DNA of 64,000 nucleotides from Rhodoferax sp. U2-2l (lineage in GTDB: Bacteria > Pseudomonadota > Gammaproteobacteria > Burkholderiales > Burkholderiaceae_C): assembly GCF_020594515.1 (NCBI RefSeq), contig NZ_JAJCTH010000001.1:124001-188000 (forward strand). The letters run 5' to 3'. The position numbers and the translations under genes were made by a program. The notes under the pieces were generated by a model. The model worked only from the letters and a program-made list of their open reading frames with translations. It had not been told where the DNA came from and did no database searches. This document shows positions 9,147 to 19,980 of this stretch, piece after piece; position 1 is the first letter of the stretch, and each line of letters begins with the position of its first letter.

Positions 9147-11851
9147 GGCACGGGTGGTTCCTCAGTGGCGGTGGTGGTTCCCAGGTCTGACGGCGGCGTG
9201 CCGCACGGCAGGGTGATGACGAAGCGCGCGCCTAGCACAACACCATCAGACTCACGATTGTGGCCTTCAATCGTGCCACCGTGGGCCGCCATGATGGCGC
9301 GGCAGATTGCCAGCCCCAAACCAACGCCTGGCAGGGCGCTCTCGCGCTGGCCACGTTCGAACTTCTCGAAGACACGCTCTTCGCGCCCCCGGGGCAGGCC
9401 GGGGCCGTGGTCGTCCAGCGTGAGCATCACGGCGTCGCTGCGCGAACGCGCAACTATGTGGATGGTGCTGCCGGCGGGGGTGTACTTGCTCGCGTTCTCC
9501 AGCAGGTTCACCAGCACGCGCTCGATCAGCACAGCGTCCAGGTGCAGCAGCGGGAGTCCGTCTGGCAGGTCCACGCGAATATCTCGCCCGGCGAGCAGGC
9601 TGTCGCAGGCCGCCAGCGCACTGCCCACCACCTCTTCCAGCGGTTGCCAGGCGCGGTTGAGCTGCACGGCGCCAGCCTGCAGGCGAGCCATGTCCAGAAG
9701 GTTGTTCACCAGCGCGCTCATGCGCTGGGCAGACTGCCGCATGGCGCTGGCCACCTCGCCCTGCGCCTCGCTCAAGCCGGGGGGAGTGAGCGCCAGCGCA
9801 TCGGCCAAGCCCACCATTGATGTCAACGGCGTGCGCAGGTCGTGCGAGATAGCCGAGAGCAGCGAGTTGCGCAGGCGTTCGGATTCGATCTGCACCGTGC
9901 TGCTCTGCGCCACTTCGATGTAGTGAATGCGTTCCAGCGAAATCGCCAGCAGCGAGGCGCAGGTCTGCAGCAGGCGGCGCTGCTCCAGCCCCCAGAGTCT
10001 CTTCCCTGGTGGCTCAATCACGAGAACGCCGCGCACGCGCATCGGCGCTTTCAGCGGGAGTACCAAACAGGCGCTGGCGGGCAGGGAGTCGGTGCCACGT
10101 CCGGCTTCTTCGCCCCGGTCGAAGGCCCACTGGGCCACGGCGGTGTCCACTGGCGCAGTTGCGCCATCCACCGTCTGCAAACGGCCCTGTTCGTCGGCCA
10201 CGAGCAGGGCCGATCGGGCGCCGAATTCGCCGGTGAGAAAGCGTGCTCCGATTTCGGCCACCTGCGAGTTCAACAACGCGGCGGACAGATCGCGCGACAT
10301 GTCGTACAGACTGCGCACGCGGTGTTCGCGCTGTGTGGCCGCTTCGGCCTGCTGTTTCAGGCCTGCGGTGAGCTGCCCCACCACCAGCGCCACTGCCAAC
10401 ATCACGGCGAAGGTGACTAGGTATTGCACATCGCTCACAGCGAAGTTGAAGCGGGGTGGCACGAAAAAGAAATCGAACAGAGCCACGCCCAGGAAGGCGG
10501 CCAGCACCGCTGGCCCCCGCCCGAAGGCCAGGCTCACGCCCACCACGGACAGCAGGAAAAGCATGACGATGTTGCTGAGTTCCAGCACGTCGATCAGCGG
10601 CGTCGCCAGCAGGGCTGTGGCCACGGAGATGGCGCTCGCCCAAAGGTAGCCACGCCATTGCCCATCCGTGCGCTCGGCTAGCGCCGCAGCTGGCCGCGCT
10701 TCGGCTGTGGCGGGTTGTCCCACCTGTAACAGGTCGAGGTCGTCGGCTTGCGCGGCTATGCGGTCGGCCACGCTGCGCGGCCAGGGCCAGCGGCGCGAGC
10801 GGCGCCCGAGCACCAGCCGCACCAGGTTGTGTTCGCGCGCATATCGCACCAAGGCTGTGGCGGCGTCAGGGGCGGAGAGGGTGGCGGTGGTCGCTCCCAG
10901 AGATTCGGCCAGACGCAGCGTGTGCTGCGCGGCCTCACCCAGAGGACTCCCCGGCGTCTCCACATGCACCGCGTGCCAGGGAACGTCGAGCTGTGCCGCC
11001 ATGCGCGCGGTGCTGCGCACCACCTTTTCGCCGTGGACGCCCGGCCCCACGGCGGCCAGCAGGGCCTCCCGGTTGGGCCACACCGGTTTGTCGGCACTGC
11101 CCTGGCGGTAGGCGCGCATTTCGTCGTCCACCCGGTCGGCGGTGCGGCGCAACGCCAGCTCGCGCAGCGCAAGCAGGTTGCCCTTGCGGAAAAAGTTGGC
11201 GGCCGCGCGCTCGGCACGGTTGTCGCCCTCGCGCGGCAGGTAGACCTTGCCGGCCTTCAGGCGCTCCAGCAGTTCGTCGGGCGGCAGATCAACCACCACC
11301 ACCTCATCGGCTTCATCGAACAGGCGGTCGGGCACGGTCTCCCAGACGCGGATGCCGGTGATGCCGCTGACGATGTCGTTCAGGCTCTCCAGGTGCTGCA
11401 CGTTCATCGTCGACCACACGTCGATGCCGGCGGCCAGCAGCTCTTCGGCGTCTTGCCAGCGCTTGGGGTGGCGCGAGCCGGCCACGTTGCTGTGGGCCAG
11501 CTCGTCGAGCAGCACCAGCGCCGCTTCATGCTGCGCCCCGAAGGCGAGCGCGGCGTCGATATCGAACTCGTGCAGCTGGTGGCCCCGGTAAGGCACGACC
11601 TTGAGGGGCAAACGCGGCAGATCGCGCGCCAGCGCTTCGGTGTCGGGTCGGCTGTGCGTTTCGACCACGCCGATGATCACCGGCGTGCCTTGCGCGTGGG
11701 CTGTGCGGGCGGCGGCAAGCATGGCGTAGGTCTTGCCCACACCGGCCGAGGCGCCAAAGAAGATCTTGAGGCAACCGCGTCGCGCACGCGCTTCCTCCTG
11801 CTGCACCCGGGCAAGCAGGGCGTCGGGGTCGGGGCGGGTTGGATCGGTCAT
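9143..11851 (-). CDS. kdpD: KdpD sensor histidine kinase
   Basis: A full-length potassium sensor kinase of 902 residues. In order: the cytoplasmic KdpD domain with Walker A GASAGVGKT (33-41) and Walker B ALVLLDELAH (111-120); a universal-stress-protein-like domain (~275-375); four closely spaced membrane segments (~403-495); a GAF-like region (~510-640); then HisKA with phospho-acceptor H670 (ISHDLRTPLTSM) and an HATPase domain with DHGPGLP and GVGLGLAICRAI. It phosphorylates KdpE, and the family also dephosphorylates it. It follows a 50-residue membrane-protein gene by 15 bp and overlaps kdpE by 4 bp, so it belongs to the kdp transcription unit rather than a separate one. Confidence 0.96.
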   Translation of the reverse strand: MTDPTRPDPDALLARVQQEEARARRGCLKIFFGASAGVGKTYAMLAAARTAHAQGTPVIIGVVETHSRPDTEALARDLPRLPLKVVPYRGHQLHEFDIDAALAFGAQHEAALVLLDELAHSNVAGSRHPKRWQDAEELLAAGIDVWSTMNVQHLESLNDIVSGITGIRVWETVPDRLFDEADEVVVVDLPPDELLERLKAGKVYLPREGDNRAERAAANFFRKGNLLALRELALRRTADRVDDEMRAYRQGSADKPVWPNREALLAAVGPGVHGEKVVRSTARMAAQLDVPWHAVHVETPGSPLGEAAQHTLRLAESLGATTATLSAPDAATALVRYAREHNLVRLVLGRRSRRWPWPRSVADRIAAQADDLDLLQVGQPATAEARPAAALAERTDGQWRGYLWASAISVATALLATPLIDVLELSNIVMLFLLSVVGVSLAFGRGPAVLAAFLGVALFDFFFVPPRFNFAVSDVQYLVTFAVMLAVALVVGQLTAGLKQQAEAATQREHRVRSLYDMSRDLSAALLNSQVAEIGARFLTGEFGARSALLVADEQGRLQTVDGATAPVDTAVAQWAFDRGEEAGRGTDSLPASACLVLPLKAPMRVRGVLVIEPPGKRLWGLEQRRLLQTCASLLAISLERIHYIEVAQSSTVQIESERLRNSLLSAISHDLRTPLTSMVGLADALALTPPGLSEAQGEVASAMRQSAQRMSALVNNLLDMARLQAGAVQLNRAWQPLEEVVGSALAACDSLLAGRDIRVDLPDGLPLLHLDAVLIERVLVNLLENASKYTPAGSTIHIVARSRSDAVMLTLDDHGPGLPRGREERVFEKFERGQRESALPGVGLGLAICRAIMAAHGGTIEGHNRESDGVVLGARFVITLPCGTPPSDLGTTTATEEPPVP

Positions 11852-11866
11852 GGCGGGTCGGTCACA

Positions 11867-12019
11867 TCAGCGCAATGAGCGCCGGGTGTTGTCATTGTCA
11901 CCGGGCCGGTGTTTGCTGCGCTGCGGGCGCTGCGCCCCGCGCACCACCAGCCACCAGGCCAAAAGCAGCGGTAGCACGATGGTCAACAGCGCCAAAAGCA
12001 TCGCCCACACCTCGGACAT
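11867..12019 (-). CDS. Small membrane protein between kdpC and kdpD
   Basis: A 50-residue open frame starting at ATG 12019, 17 bp after the kdpC stop and ending 15 bp before the kdpD start. The translation begins MSEVWAMLLALLTIVLPLLL, a single hydrophobic helix (about residues 5-27) followed by a basic tail rich in R, K, H and N. It fills the kdpC-kdpD gap in the same strand and its topology fits a single-pass protein with a cytoplasmic basic C-terminus. I do not recognise it as a named family. A role near the KdpFABC pump or the KdpD sensor is inference from position only. It could still be a chance frame in GC-rich DNA. Confidence 0.55.
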   Translation of the reverse strand: MSEVWAMLLALLTIVLPLLLAWWLVVRGAQRPQRSKHRPGDNDNTRRSLR

Positions 12020-12036
12020 ACCAGTCCCACCGTCGC

Positions 12037-12657
12037 TCACGGCCTGGCCTGCGCGTCGAGCGCCAGGTTCAGCGCCAGTACGTTCACGCGTGCCTCACCC
12101 ATGAAGCCGAGCCATGCGCCTTCGGTGTGCTGGTCCACCAGGGTGTTCACCTGCTCGGGCGCCAGGCTGCGCACACGTGCCACCCGCGTCACCTGGTAGC
12201 GCGCTGCAGCCAGGCTGATGTGCGGGTCCAGGCCACTGGCGGAGGCAGTGATCAGGTCCACAGGCACAGGCGCGGTGTTGCCCGGGTCGTCCGCGCGCAA
12301 CGCCGCGATGCGCGCCTGCACGGCTTCAGCCAGCGCCGGGTGGCTGGGACCAAAGTTGGAGCCGCTCGAGGCGGCGGCGTTGTAGGCCATCGGCCCGGTC
12401 GCCGAGGGGCGGCTCCAGAAGTGGCCGGGCTGCGAGAACGGCTGACCGATGAGTTCGGACCCCACGGTCTTCCCGTCGCGCTGGACCAGGCTGCCGTTGG
12501 CTTGGTGCGCAAAGACCGCCTGCGCCACGCCGGTGACCAGCAGCGGGTACAGCAGGCCGGTGAGCAGGCTCAGCACGACGAACAGCACCAGGGCCGGGCG
12601 CAGTACCGGGCTCTTGTCGTCGGGTTCGCTGGGGTTGGTTTGAAGTGAGTGATTCAT
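12037..12657 (-). CDS. kdpC: KdpC, potassium-transporting ATPase subunit C
   Basis: A 206-residue subunit of the KdpFABC high-affinity K+ pump. It has one N-terminal membrane helix ([20 protein letters not shown]) and a periplasmic domain with the family motifs [20 protein letters not shown] and [15 protein letters not shown]. KdpC stabilises the complex and is thought to help nucleotide binding in KdpB. It lies 21 bp downstream of kdpB on the same strand. The length is near the usual ~190-200 residues, with a slightly longer hydrophilic N-terminus before the helix. The start at ATG 12657 has a purine-rich stretch (rich in AGGAAAG) just upstream. Confidence 0.96.
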   Translation of the reverse strand: MNHSLQTNPSEPDDKSPVLRPALVLFVVLSLLTGLLYPLLVTGVAQAVFAHQANGSLVQRDGKTVGSELIGQPFSQPGHFWSRPSATGPMAYNAAASSGSNFGPSHPALAEAVQARIAALRADDPGNTAPVPVDLITASASGLDPHISLAAARYQVTRVARVRSLAPEQVNTLVDQHTEGAWLGFMGEARVNVLALNLALDAQARP

Positions 12658-12678
12658 GTTCTTTCCTCGAAATAGTGT

Positions 12679-14759
12679 TCAGGCGAGGCCTGCCGCAGCG
12701 ATCAACATGTCGATCGCCTTGATGCCGATGAAGGGCACGATCACGCCACCGAGCCCGTAAATGGCCAGGTTGCGGCGCAGCAGCACGGCGGCGCTGACGG
12801 CGCGGTAGCTCACGCCCCTGAGTGCCAGCGGGATCAGGAACACGATGATCAGCGCGTTGAAGATCACGGCGGACAGGATGGCCGAGTTGGGGCTGGCGAG
12901 ATGCATCACGTTGAGTGCCGACAGCTGCGGGTAGGTGGCGACAAAAGCCGCTGGCACGATGGCGAAGTACTTGGCCACGTCGTTGGCGATGCTGAAGGTG
13001 GTGAGCGCGCCGCGCGTCATCAGCATTTGCTTGCCGGTCTCGACGATCTCGATCAGCTTGGTCGGGTTGCTGTCCAGATCGACCATGTTGCCCGCCTCCT
13101 TGGCGGCCTGGGTGCCGGTGTTCATGGCCACCGCCACGTCGGCCTGGGCCAGGGCGGGCGCGTCGTTGGTGCCGTCGCCCGTCATGGCCACCAGCCGGCC
13201 CTGCGCCTGGTGCTCACGGATCAGCTTGAGCTTGGCTTCTGGCGTGGCCTCGGCCAGGAAATCGTCCACCCCCGCCTCGGCGGCAATAGCCGCGGCGGTC
13301 AGGCGGTTGTCACCCGTCACCATCACGGTCTTGATGCCCATGCGGCGCAGCTCGGCAAACCGTTCCTTGATGCCGCCCTTGACGATGTCTTTCAGTTCGA
13401 CCACGCCCAGCACCTTGATGCCGTCGGCCACCACCAGCGGCGTGCTGCCGCGACGCGCCACGTCGTCCACCGCAGTCTGCAGAGCCGCCGGGAAACTGCC
13501 GCCCAGCGATTCGACATGGCGGCGGATCGAATCGGCCGCGCCCTTGCGCACCGCGCGACCCTCGCCGTCCGGGCCCTGCAAGTCGACACCGCTCATGCGG
13601 GTCTGCGCGGTGAAGTGGACGAACGTGGCGCCCAGCGCCGCCACGTCACGCTCGCGCAGTTGAAACTTCTGTTTGGCCAGCACGACGATGCTGCGCCCTT
13701 CCGGTGTTTCGTCGGCCAGCGAGGCGAGCTGCGCGGCGTCAGCCAGGTCGGCCTCCTTCACACCAGGGGCCGGCAGGAAAGCGCTGGCCTGGCGGTTGCC
13801 CAAGGTGATGGTGCCGGTCTTGTCGAGCAGCAACACGTCCACGTCACCGGCGGCCTCCACGGCGCGGCCCGAGGTGGCGATGACGTTGGCCTGCATCAGC
13901 CGGCTCATGCCGGCCACGCCGATGGCGCTGAGCAGGCCGGCAATCGTGGTCGGGATCAGGCAGACCAGCAGGGCCACCAGCACCACCAAGCTCACCGGCT
14001 GGCCGGCGCCGCTGGCCAACACCCCAAACGACGAGAACGGCAGCAGCGTGACCACGACGCCGAGGAACACGATGGTCAGCGCCACCAGCAGGATGGTCAG
14101 CGCGATCTCGTTGGGTGTCTTCTGGCGTTTGGCGTTTTCGACCATCGCGATCATGCGGTCCACGAAGGTTTCGCCCGGGTTCACCGTGACGCGCACGATC
14201 ACCCAGTCCGACAGCACGCGCGTGCCGCCGGTCACGGCCGAGAAGTCGCCGCCCGACTCGCGGATCACCGGTGCCGATTCACCGGTGATGGCGCTCTCGT
14301 CCACCGAGGCCACGCCGTCGATCACCTCGCCGTCGGCGGGCACGGTGTCGCCGGCCTCGATCAGCACCAGGTCGGTCTTGCGCAGGTTGTCGGCCTCCAG
14401 CGGATGCCACTGCATGGCGGTGCGCGGCGTGCCGCGCTCGTAGCTGGCTTCAAGCTTCTTGGCCCAGGTCTGTTTCTTGAGGCCGCGCAGGCTGGCGGCC
14501 TGCGCCTTGCTCCGGCCCTCGGCCATGGCTTCGGCGAAGTTGGCGAACAGCACCGTGAACCACAGCCACAGCGCCACCGCGATGGTGAAGCCCTCGGGCT
14601 GGGCGATGGCCAGCGCGGTGGTGAAGGCGCTGCCGACGTAGACCACGAACATCACCGGGTTGCGGCGCTGCACGCGGGGGTCGAGCTTGCGAAAAGCGTC
14701 GATCAGGGCCGGACGCATCAGCGCCGGATCAAACAGGGGAAGGTTTTGGCGACTCATAT

Positions 14760-14763
<4 letters not shown>
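12679..14763 (-). CDS. kdpB: KdpB, P-type ATPase catalytic subunit
   Basis: The 694-residue ATP-hydrolysing subunit of KdpFABC. The phosphorylated aspartate is D314 in [10 protein letters not shown]. The actuator loop TGES is at 160-163; its serine matches the residue whose phosphorylation inhibits the E. coli pump. The P-domain hinge [11 protein letters not shown] and the final membrane helices, beginning [14 protein letters not shown], are intact. The start overlaps the kdpA stop by 4 bp (ATGA), so the two are translationally coupled. No key residue is missing. Confidence 0.97.
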
Positions 14764-16531
<1,768 letters not shown>

Positions 16532-16535
<4 letters not shown>

Positions 16536-16624
16536 GAGAAGTCCTCCGGCCGCAGCAGAACGGCCCCCAGGTAGATCAGAAGGCCGCCCGCGAGAAGGGC
16601 GGCCAGCAAGGTCCAGCTGTTCAT
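16532..16624 (-). CDS. kdpF: KdpF, small subunit of the K+ pump
   Basis: A 30-residue open frame, [20 protein letters not shown] and a short RPEDFS-type tail: one membrane helix with the C-terminal L-x-RPE-x-F signature typical of KdpF. KdpF stabilises the KdpABC complex. Both ends overlap the neighbours by 4 bp or fewer (ATGA junctions with the 34-residue gene upstream and with kdpA downstream), a classic coupled arrangement. The gene is often missed because of its size. Confidence 0.93.
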
Positions 16625-16725
16625 GAGCGGCCCCCGCTTATGGGTTGCAAACGCCGGCAGAGAAGCGCCAGCCCCCAGATGGCACCGCCGCACGCGGCGG
16701 ACAGGGCCAGGTAGAAAAAGTCCAT
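16621..16725 (-). CDS. Small membrane protein leading the kdp operon
   Basis: A 34-residue open frame starting at ATG 16725 with a strong ribosome site (GGAGG, 6 nt before the start) and ending in an ATGA overlap with kdpF. It begins [20 protein letters not shown], a single membrane helix, and ends in a short basic tail with [10 protein letters not shown]. Short single-helix genes ahead of kdpF occur in other bacteria, but I know of no assigned function. The strong ribosome site and the overlap argue that it is translated and sets translation of kdpF and kdpA by coupling. A structural part in the pump is inference. Confidence 0.75.
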   Translation of the reverse strand: MDFFYLALSAACGGAIWGLALLCRRLQPISGGRS

Positions 16726-16799
16726 GGAAACCTCCGTTCTAGACATGCCACCATGCTAGGAAGCGGGGTCTCAAGACGGGGGAAAGACTTGCGCGGCTC

Positions 16800-16819
16800 G
16801 TATCAAGAACGTATCAAGA
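16800..16819. promoter_or_regulatory. Direct repeat before the kdp operon, candidate KdpE site
   Basis: GTATCAAGA occurs at 16800-16808 and again at 16811-16819, an 11-bp period, about 75-95 bp upstream of the first kdp-operon start codon. OmpR-family regulators such as KdpE bind direct repeats one helical turn apart. The identity of the binding protein is inferred from position and spacing. Confidence 0.5.
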
Positions 16820-17061
16820 TAGCCAAACTTCACATCCCCGAGAACTGCACGGGTCGCTCCCGGTCAAGCGAACGGTTGCGGTGTGTCGAAAAATTCAGTT
16901 CTCGAACGCGCGTGGCCGCAAAAGCTTTGAACAGTCGGCCGCCCGGAAAACTGGCCAAGATCCAGGCCTGTGACTCTCCAAGGCTGGTTGCGGGTGTTCA
17001 CGAGGGGCAGCCTTATGGTGGTCCGGTTCGGACCCAGTCCGCAGCCGTTCTTGGTTGACGA

Positions 17062-17112
17062 CAACGTGCCCATAGCGGTTAGCCACCGCTTGAAAAAGCA
17101 GTCATTTGAACT
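17062..17112. repeat. Dispersed 51-bp repeat, copy 1
   Basis: This segment matches 25596-25646 in the same orientation at 43 of 51 positions, beginning caacgtgccc and ending with a cagtcatt-type core. Both copies are intergenic and the similarity fades outward. The family is unknown to me. The ~545-bp gap between the kdp and rbs operons (16726-17270) holds this repeat, the kdp direct repeat and the rbs control region. Confidence 0.6.
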
Positions 17113-17138
17113 GACGCATCAGGGTTTATCCTAATAAA

Positions 17139-17162
17139 GCAATCGTTTGCGCAATCGTTTGC
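17139..17162. promoter_or_regulatory. Twin LacI-family operators before rbsB
   Basis: The 12-mer GCAATCGTTTGC occurs twice back to back (17139-17150 and 17151-17162). Each is a near-palindrome (GCAA-N-CG-N-TTGC) with the central CG typical of LacI/GalR-family operators, RbsR and PurR included. A -10-like tagaat lies just downstream (17168-17173), so binding here would cover the -35 region and repress. The natural ligand is the LacI-family regulator encoded within this operon at 20975. Confidence 0.75.
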
Positions 17163-17270
17163 GAGTATAGAATTCGCCTCGAAGGTGTCCAAGATGCATG
17201 CTGAATATTCTTTTTCGCCTTCATTGGGTCAAAGACCTGTTGGCAGTCAAAAATTTAAGGAGTTCCTCTC

Positions 17271-18224
17271 ATGAAATTCACCCGTCGCGCTGTTCAAGCC
17301 ACTATCGCTCTTGGTTTGCTGGGTGGCTTGTTTGCCACACCAGGCTTTGCCCAAGACAAACCCAAAGTCGCCCTGGTCATGAAGTCGTTGGCCAATGAGT
17401 TCTTTCAAACCATGGAGGCCGGTGCACAGGCGCACAACAAGGCGAACGCATCCGAGTACACCTTGGTCTCCAACGGCATCAAGAATGAGACTGACACGGC
17501 TGCCCAGATCCGGATGGTTGAGCAAATGATTGCGCAAAAAGCCAACGCCATCGTGATCGCACCGGCGGACTCCAAAGCCCTGGTGCCTGTGTTGAAGACG
17601 GCGATCGATAAAGGCATCCTGGTGGTCAATATCGATAACCAACTCGACCCGGCTGTCCAGAAGGAAAAAGGTATCCAGATTCCATTTGCAGGTCCAGACA
17701 ACCGCACTGGCGCCAAGCTGGTGGGTGACTACCTGGCTAAGCAACTCAAGGCGGGCGACAAGGTAGGCATCCTGGAAGGCGTGTCAACCACCTTCAACGC
17801 CCAGCAACGCACCTTGGGCTTCAACGATGCCATGAAGGCCGCCAGTGTGTCGGTTGTTGGCGTGCAGTCTGGTGATTGGGAAATCAACAAAGGCAATACC
17901 GTTGCCTCCGGCATGCTGCGTGAACACCCCGATCTCAAAGCCTTGTTGGCCGGCAACGACAACATGGCCATCGGTGCCGTAGCTGCGGTCAAGGCCGCAG
18001 GTAAAACCGGTAAGGTGATGGTGGTGGGATACGACAACATTGATGCGGTGAAGCCGATGCTGAAAGATGGTCGCATGCTCGCCACCGCCGACCAATTTGG
18101 CGCGAAGCAGGCCGTGTTTGGTATTGAAATCGCTTTGAAAGCGCTGAAAGAGAAGAAAAAGCAATCTGAAATGCCAGCTGCCATCCAGACCGACGTGGTG
18201 TTGGTGACCAAAGACAGCAAGTAA
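17271..18224 (+). CDS. rbsB: Ribose ABC transporter, periplasmic binding protein
   Basis: A 317-residue type I sugar-binding protein. The signal peptide (about 1-27: basic KFTRR, hydrophobic core, cleavage near GFA-Q) sends it to the periplasm. The mature part shows the RbsB pattern: an early FFQTMEAGAQ segment, IVIAPADSKALVP, VVNIDNQLDP, the hinge region around FAGPDNRTGAKLVGDYL, and GNDNMAIGAVAAVKAAGK. It should deliver ribose (or a related sugar) to RbsC. The ribosome site is AAGGAG, 10 nt before the ATG. It is the first gene of rbsBACRKD, directly behind the twin operators. Ribokinase and pyranase genes downstream make ribose the likely substrate. Confidence 0.92.
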   Translation: MKFTRRAVQATIALGLLGGLFATPGFAQDKPKVALVMKSLANEFFQTMEAGAQAHNKANASEYTLVSNGIKNETDTAAQIRMVEQMIAQKANAIVIAPADSKALVPVLKTAIDKGILVVNIDNQLDPAVQKEKGIQIPFAGPDNRTGAKLVGDYLAKQLKAGDKVGILEGVSTTFNAQQRTLGFNDAMKAASVSVVGVQSGDWEINKGNTVASGMLREHPDLKALLAGNDNMAIGAVAAVKAAGKTGKVMVVGYDNIDAVKPMLKDGRMLATADQFGAKQAVFGIEIALKALKEKKKQSEMPAAIQTDVVLVTKDSK

Positions 18225-18366
18225 ATCGGTTTCTGATTCCTGGGAGTGCGGCGGGGGTTGTCGATTTGGAAGCAAACAGGCCCCCGCCTGGCACGCACTT
18301 GGCCGATAGTTGACAGGAATTCCACGTCGGCTATCCAGCACTTTGACACCTGAATGGACCCATGCC

Positions 18367-19938
18367 ATGCCGTCTTCCTTTGACTCTGCTGCGCCAGTAC
18401 TGACGGTCGAAGCCGTAGGTAAAACCTACATCACCCCGGTTTTGCAGGGCGTCAACCTGAATTTGCGTCCTGGGGAAGTGCTTGCCTTGACGGGTGAAAA
18501 TGGCGCGGGCAAAAGCACGCTGGCGAAAATCATCTGTGGACTTGAGTCACCCAGCCAAGGGACGATGAACCTAGCCGGGAAGGTGTTTTTACCGAGCTCC
18601 CGGCGAAACGCCGAGAGCTTTGGCGTGCGGATGGTCATGCAGGAACTCAGCCTGATACCAACCTTGACCGTCGCCGAAAATTTACTGTTGGTGGAAATCC
18701 CGAACCGTGGAAAGTGGCAAGCCAACTGGATTGACCGCGACCAGCTCAATGCTTTGGCCTCGCAAAAACTTGCCAAAGTAGGTATGCAGGCCATCAATCC
18801 AGAATCCCTCGTGTCCCAGTTGGGAATTGGTCAGCAGCAAATGGTTGAAATTGCCCGCAACCTGCAGGACGACACCCGGGTGTTGATACTGGATGAGCCA
18901 ACCGCGATGCTCACACCGAGCGAAACCAGCCACCTGTTTGAGCAGATTGCCCGGCTCAAATCGCAAGGGGTGGCGATCATTTATGTGTCGCATCGGCTGG
19001 AGGAGCTGAAGGCCATTGCCGATACGTTGGCGGTTCTGCGCGACGGTCATTTGGTCAAGGTTTGTCCCGTCGACAGTGTCACGGAAGATGACATCATCCA
19101 GTTGATGGTGGGACATTCTGTTTCACAAGATCTGGAGCGACCGCGTCGGCCACGCGGTCACCTGTTGCTCAGTGCCAAAGACATCGGCAGGGGCCGCTTG
19201 GTCAAGCACATCAGCCTTGATCTCTACGCCGGAGAGGTGTTCGGTCTGGCGGGACTCGTGGGTAGCGGGCGCACCGAAGTCGTTCGGTTGCTGTTTGGTG
19301 CCGATGAGAACGAACGCGGTGAGATCACTGTTTTTGAGAATTCACCTGGGCAACCGATTCGAACCAAGGTCAAAAAATGGGCCTCGCCGTTGGCAGCCAT
19401 TGCAGCAGGCATTGGCCTCGTCACGGAAGACAGAAAGTCCCAGGGCTTGCTGCTTACCCAGCCCATCCGCATCAACACGACCTTGAGTGACGTTGGCGCT
19501 GTCTCCAAAGCGGGTTGGTTGCAACGGGCGCGCGAGACCAAGATCGTCAAAGAATTGATACAACGCCTGTCCCTGCGGTGCAACTCCATGGAACAAAACG
19601 TGGGCACGCTCAGTGGTGGGAATCAGCAGAAAGTCATTGTGTCGCGCTGGTTGCACAGGAACTGCGACATCCTCTTGCTCGATGAACCCACACGTGGCGT
19701 CGATGTCGGGGCAAGAGCAGAAATCTATTCTGAACTGGAGCAGATGGCGCAGTCAGGCAAAGCCTTGCTGATGGTGTCCAGCGACCTGCGCGAGCTGATG
19801 CAAATGGCTGACCGGATCGGCGTCATGAGCAACGGGCAGTTGGTCACCATTTTTGACCGTGGACAGTGGACTGAAAAGTCACTGTTGGCAGCGGCATTCA
19901 ACGATGCCCACCATTCAACAGAGCCTTTGGCTGCTTGA
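18367..19938 (+). CDS. rbsA: Ribose ABC transporter, ATP-binding protein
   Basis: A 523-residue double-ABC ATPase of the carbohydrate CUT2 family. The first nucleotide-binding domain has Walker A GENGAGKST, the signature-like region QLGIGQQQMVEIA, and Walker B LILDEPTAML. The second has a degenerate Walker A (GLVGSGRTEVV), as usual in RbsA, with LSGGNQQKV and LLLDEPTRGVDVG. It powers sugar import with RbsC. The frame stays open to 18310, but homology starts near the ATG at 18367 (MPSSFDSAAPV), 142 bp after rbsB. Confidence 0.92.
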   Translation: MPSSFDSAAPVLTVEAVGKTYITPVLQGVNLNLRPGEVLALTGENGAGKSTLAKIICGLESPSQGTMNLAGKVFLPSSRRNAESFGVRMVMQELSLIPTLTVAENLLLVEIPNRGKWQANWIDRDQLNALASQKLAKVGMQAINPESLVSQLGIGQQQMVEIARNLQDDTRVLILDEPTAMLTPSETSHLFEQIARLKSQGVAIIYVSHRLEELKAIADTLAVLRDGHLVKVCPVDSVTEDDIIQLMVGHSVSQDLERPRRPRGHLLLSAKDIGRGRLVKHISLDLYAGEVFGLAGLVGSGRTEVVRLLFGADENERGEITVFENSPGQPIRTKVKKWASPLAAIAAGIGLVTEDRKSQGLLLTQPIRINTTLSDVGAVSKAGWLQRARETKIVKELIQRLSLRCNSMEQNVGTLSGGNQQKVIVSRWLHRNCDILLLDEPTRGVDVGARAEIYSELEQMAQSGKALLMVSSDLRELMQMADRIGVMSNGQLVTIFDRGQWTEKSLLAAAFNDAHHSTEPLAA

Positions 19939-19980
19939 GTTCGCGGGCTCTTTTCTGTCATTTTTTTATTGATCGCCACC

